This document shows, piece by piece, positions 60,538 through 64,000 of a DNA stretch of 64,000 nucleotides (its first letter is position 1; each line of letters starts with the position of its first letter). The notes under the pieces were generated by a model that saw only the letters and a program-made list of their open reading frames with translations, was not told where the DNA came from and searched no databases. This stretch comes from Epiperipatus broadwayi (Eukaryota; Onychophora; Udeonychophora; Euonychophora; Peripatidae): positions 1 through 64,000 of the forward strand of contig JAQFVV010012672.1 in NCBI GenBank assembly GCA_028023455.1, in the 5' to 3' direction. A program made the position numbers and the translations under genes.

Positions 60538-62832
60538 TATATGTAAATATTAATTTTTGATTTTATTATTATTTTAGATTTTTCTTTGTATTAATGCGTC
60601 AGTATAGTATATAAATTATATTTGAAAATTAGGCGATTATGTACAATGTAATTTTGGGGCTCTAATCCAAATCTGAGGCAATCTTATTTTATAGACATAA
60701 TGACTCTAGCATGTCTGTATTTGTATAACAAGTAATTATTTTAATTGCATCTATAAAATTAGACTATTATTGAGTAGACAATATAAATTTTAAAGTAGGT
60801 TGCAGTTGATGAAACAATCACAAAATTTACTGGGCATGCACCATGTGACAATATCTCTTAAAACCAATAAAGAGATTTCAAGTGGTGGGTATGTAATTGT
60901 CACAATGGTTATGTATATCACATGGAATTGCATGCAAACATAGAATCAAATCCAAATTCTTGCTTATGTCTTGGTGCTCATGCTGTGGAATCAGTCGTTT
61001 TGCCACATCGTGCATCATATTATTTTAAGGTTTACAGCTAGCAAATGAGCTATATGCAAATAAATTATATCACTGTATGACAATAACAAGATAGCATCAC
61101 TGGTGTGCACAAAAAATATAAACTGAAGCTCATGTTATCAATGATACAGACAGTGGATTCAATTTCTAGTTTTGGATAGGTAAGAAGCCAATTGCTATGA
61201 TTACAAATACATATCCATCTTCTGGAAATGATTTATTTTGTATATTTTATTAGAATGAATCTATTCTTAGCCTTGATGTTTTTTAATTTCTGGGGTATAG
61301 GATAAAAATGAATTCTTATGCTACTATTTTTGTAAATACTGAAGCCATTGATTATCTCAGCTAGGAAGTATTATATATGATTTGAATTTGGTGAGGAATA
61401 CAAAGAAATTATCAATGAAGATGTAATTTTAGACTTGGTTAATGATAAATTAGAAATTATGAAAAAACAATAAAGTAATAATTTTTTGGATATTGACATT
61501 TTTTCCTCCTTACTATTTTATTGATAATCACTAATTTTCTTAGCCTTATTTTTTTTCCTTAGTTTTTCTAGTTTCTAGCAATGTCAAGCTTTTTCCTTTA
61601 ACATTATTAAAACTGAAGTTATTGTGAAAATTGATGTCAAATCAATTTTTTTAAAATTCAATATGACACTAAAACTTTAAACTGTTAACACAATAAAATA
61701 TTCCTCTTCCCAATTACCTTGAAACACTATATTCATTTGTTGTTTGAAGATGCCATGATGGCTGTTTGATATAAAACAATGTATTACAAATTTTTCAAAT
61801 CGCAATAACCATGACACATCACACTTTGCTTTCAAATAATGGACTAGTCCAGATTCCAACTTATAAATGTATTTTCCATGCCTGTGTTTATATTAATTCA
61901 CATATAAAATAATTGATTTGGCAGTTATGACAAGATATCGACAGTTAACATTAGCACATCAATAAAAAAAAATAAACATTCAAACACAAGTGGTTAGTCT
62001 TTAACAATAAAGACAGACCCCCACTCCACGGTAATTGTTTAAATCTGTGAAATAAAAAAAATAGACAGTTAACAATATTAGCGCATCAATGAAATGGCTA
62101 CTCATTAATTAAGAGGCAAAATTTTTTTCCCTCCCCCATCGCAAAAAAGGATAAGTATTGCCTGCATCTGGTGGGCTGCACATAAAAGCTTGGCAGGCTG
62201 AATTTGATTATCATTCTCAAAAATAACTAAGTCAAATTTACTTCATATATAAATATTTTTAGTAATTTCTTCTGTGTTTAAAATTATGATACTGAAAACA
62301 GAATATCATGATTTATGTTATTTACTAATAGATTTAAAATCTTAATTCAAAATCTTATTTGGGAAATTCTATTCAATACTGTGTTGCAATACTTTCAAAA
62401 TGAGTCAATAATATAAATGCATTCAATATAAACATATACATTTACTACAATATTATGTTTAAGATTGTGATATTTTAAAATATCTGGTCAAATAAATCTT
62501 TTATACACATACATACAAACAGCAGCAGCCTTTTACTACAAAAGCTCTGCTTTTAGCAATTAATTATGCATAGCCTCCTATTGCGTAATGTATATATATT
62601 GTTGGGTTTACTAATATCTGACATATATATAGACATAATAAGGGATTAGAAAAAAATTTCTGTAAATGTGATCAAGATGGGCCTTAGTATTAAAGAATTT
62701 TTTTAAATCTGCTTATGCAAAAAATTATTACAAACTCCTAATTAGAGACATTTTACCACCATAGTTTTTTTTATATTTAATTATTGTACACACACAAAGT
62801 ATTTTATTTTTTAATAAAAAATTAAGGCTTAC

Positions 62833-63020
62833 TTTTTCATATAATCTTTGATATAACCCATGTACTGTTTTTTGTTTTCATAAAACCTTGCTTCTTGTAA
62901 TCGCTGATTCAAAACTATATCAACACCACTTTCTGATGAATCTTCAGTGCCTTCATCTTGTTCTTCTTGAGATGGATTAGCGCCATCTAAATGGACATCT
63001 CCCAATTTCCTACTAACATG
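62833..63020 (-). CDS. TCTP: TCTP, upstream internal exon
   Basis: A 188-bp exon after TTGTTTTTAG, ending AAAAA|GTAAGCC. It encodes HVSRKLGDVHLDGANPSQEE, then QDEGTEDSSESGVDIVLNQR and LQEARFYENKKQYMGYIKDY. GANPSQEEQDEG corresponds to the first TCTP signature, in the flexible loop region, and SESGVDIVLN...LQE starts the helical domain. The wording of the loop is closer to insect than to vertebrate TCTP. About 33 N-terminal residues are missing and must be encoded upstream, beyond the right end of the window. The length and order of the three exons agree with a full TCTP of about 172-175 residues. Confidence 0.95.
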
Positions 63021-64000
63021 CTAAAAACAATAGGAATACATTTTAATTTTTTTATTTAACAATTTATCAAAACATATTTTAAAATATACTTAAGTATTTA
63101 TAAATAGGTAACTTATTTCAACAATGGAAATTATTTTTGATTAATGTATATATTTTCCTTGCAGTGTACAGGATTTTATTTATCAGACAATTTTTAAAAA
63201 TAAAAATATAATCCCAAGATTTAAAGCATCAAAATTTTATTTTTAAAATAAATATTAAGCTGTTTGCAATATGTTTAGGATTATAATACATGTACTGAAA
63301 GATGCAAGCAAGAACATCTTTTACACACACAAATACAGCACAATAGTAATTATATGTATTCAATGACCTTTAAAAAAGTATTATATAATGTGAACTTTTA
63401 TACATGCTACTTTTGAGTTAATTAATATCTATCATATATATATATAATAAGTCACAACCCAAATTAAAAAAAAACTTTAAATATATTTTCTGTAGATCTG
63501 ATCGAAGAAGTCAAAGCTTTTAATAATGTCTCAATAAAAAAATTTTAAAAACTAACATAATATAGTAATCCCTCTTTAAGCTACATGAATAAATAGTAGA
63601 GAAAAAAAACAGTTGAAATTATAGTTATGTTTCAAATTATTTCCCTGGAATAATCAGAATATATTAAATTCTATTATTTAGAAGGGATTTAAACTCAAAC
63701 TTTCAAACTTCCTATAGCTATCCACATTATCTTATACAACTGATAGACATGATCACATACATGTGAGAAAAACAAATGATCTCCAATATATGTATTTGCT
63801 ACTGAACCAGCATTCATCATCTCCCCCACACATATTATCAGTGCCCAGTTTATATTAAGATAGCAAATCTTCAAACTTTAATGGACAGGTTTCAATCTTC
63901 TCCACCCTCCAACTCCACATGAGGGGTCAGACTTACTTAAAAGTCAACATGGGTATGACAATAATATTGGCATCAACAAGAGCTTTAAGCATTCCACCAT
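63021..64000 (-). other. Start of another TCTP intron
   Basis: AT-rich sequence upstream of the 62833-63020 exon up to the window edge, with a short (TA)n tract near 63434. No exon recognised. Confidence 0.7.

Larger units (their letters stand above)
59940..61670 (+). pseudogene. Decayed piggyBac-like transposon, copy 2
   Basis: The better of the two copies. VAVDETITKFTGHAPCDNIS near 60785-60850 is the piggyBac strand with the first catalytic Asp (family D-E-S/T-M/I...F-K-G-R), followed by KPIKR, CHNGYVYHMELHAN and CLGAHAVESVVL, which track the family segments K-P-I-K-R-G-x-K-V-W, N-G-Y-V-x-x-F-E-V-Y-T-G-K and L-G-x-R-V-V-x-x-L. Stops at 61038 and beyond and frame changes show it is dead. 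The element is interrupted by the insertion at 60222-60537. Confidence 0.6.
57730..62200 (-). mobile_element. Decayed hAT element with nested insertions
   Basis: The left end has TATTCAACCTTTTTTTAAACTGAGCCACAT and the right end GGGCTGCACATAAAAGCTTGGCAGGC, both typical of the ends of hAT elements of the Charlie/ZBED type (a CAACC-poly(T) start and a GGGC-CGCACAT end). Between them a transposase remnant runs on the minus strand. A foldback (58020-58205), a piggyBac-like copy (59940-61670) and a hammerhead-bearing element (60222-60537) have inserted later. Terminal inverted repeats and target duplication are too eroded to define. Confidence 0.6.
53589..62832 (-). other. TCTP intron, 9.2 kb
   Basis: Bounded by GTAAGCC after the 62833 exon and a long T tract plus AG before the 53588 exon. 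It contains the second Tigger-like element, a nested MITE, a decayed hAT element with further insertions, and AT-rich stretches (53.7-54.8 and 56.1-57.7 kb) in which I recognise nothing. Confidence 0.85.

Noticed and set aside
61677-61859. 60-codon minus-strand open frame near the right end of the hAT element
   Set aside because: It does not resemble a BED finger or any hAT N-terminus, so I do not count it as part of the transposase.

Overview
This is AT-rich animal nuclear DNA (roughly three-quarters A+T) with very large introns and dense, old and young transposable elements. Two host genes are recognisable, converging tail to tail. On the + strand are the last two exons of a GH18-family chitinase (13913-14035 and 27668-28336), separated by a 13.6 kb intron. 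On the - strand are three exons of TCTP, the translationally controlled tumour protein (62833-63020, 53473-53588, 38676-38797), separated by 9.2 and 14.7 kb introns. All splice phases are compatible. The TCTP protein looks most like arthropod TCTP, so I infer an arthropod; a chelicerate or another large-intron lineage is possible but not demonstrated. Almost every longer open reading frame that is not one of these exons belongs to a mobile element or is a chance ORF.

Layout. 1-13.9 kb: AT-rich sequence with weak SINE traces and a decayed Penelope-like element (PLE, 11.1-12.3 kb). 13.9-28.3 kb: chitinase exons around an intron that holds a head-to-head SINE palindrome (14.3-14.9 kb), several copies of a small element carrying a hammerhead-ribozyme core (15.3, 17.3-18.5, 26.1-26.4 and 26.9-27.1 kb), a short tandem repeat (18.8 kb), a Tigger-like DNA transposon remnant (20.96-21.85 kb) and a decayed coiled-coil repeat gene (22.2-23.1 kb). 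28.3-38.7 kb: intergenic sequence or the unseen 3' end of TCTP, with one tRNA-like retroposon at 30.25 kb. 38.8-53.5 kb (TCTP intron): an old PLE (41.36-47.1 kb) interrupted by a younger 3.5 kb PLE palindrome with a 15-bp target-site duplication, a duplicated AT-rich block, a decayed piggyBac-like copy, a GC-richer insert with three stacked hairpin units (51.28-51.47 kb) and small foldback insertions. 53.6-62.8 kb (TCTP intron): a Tigger-like element with a nested MITE, then a decayed hAT element into which a foldback, a second piggyBac-like copy and another hammerhead-bearing element are nested.

The most interesting content is a set of small ribozyme-like motifs. At least three unrelated repeat families here carry a hammerhead-type core: (i) a roughly 450-bp foldback/tandem element with CUGANGA, GAAA and an NUH site; (ii) the 3' ends of the three PLE lineages, with a variant core; (iii) an element at 60.2-60.5 kb. 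A SINE at 14.7 kb may be a fourth. In the first two the helix III segment is a self-complementary hexamer with no loop (ACTAGT, AGCGCT), which suggests dimeric cleavage. Many of the insertions are palindromes with a short unpaired tail on one side only and 13-17 bp direct flanking repeats, which points to a shared retrotransposition route, plausibly driven by the PLEs.
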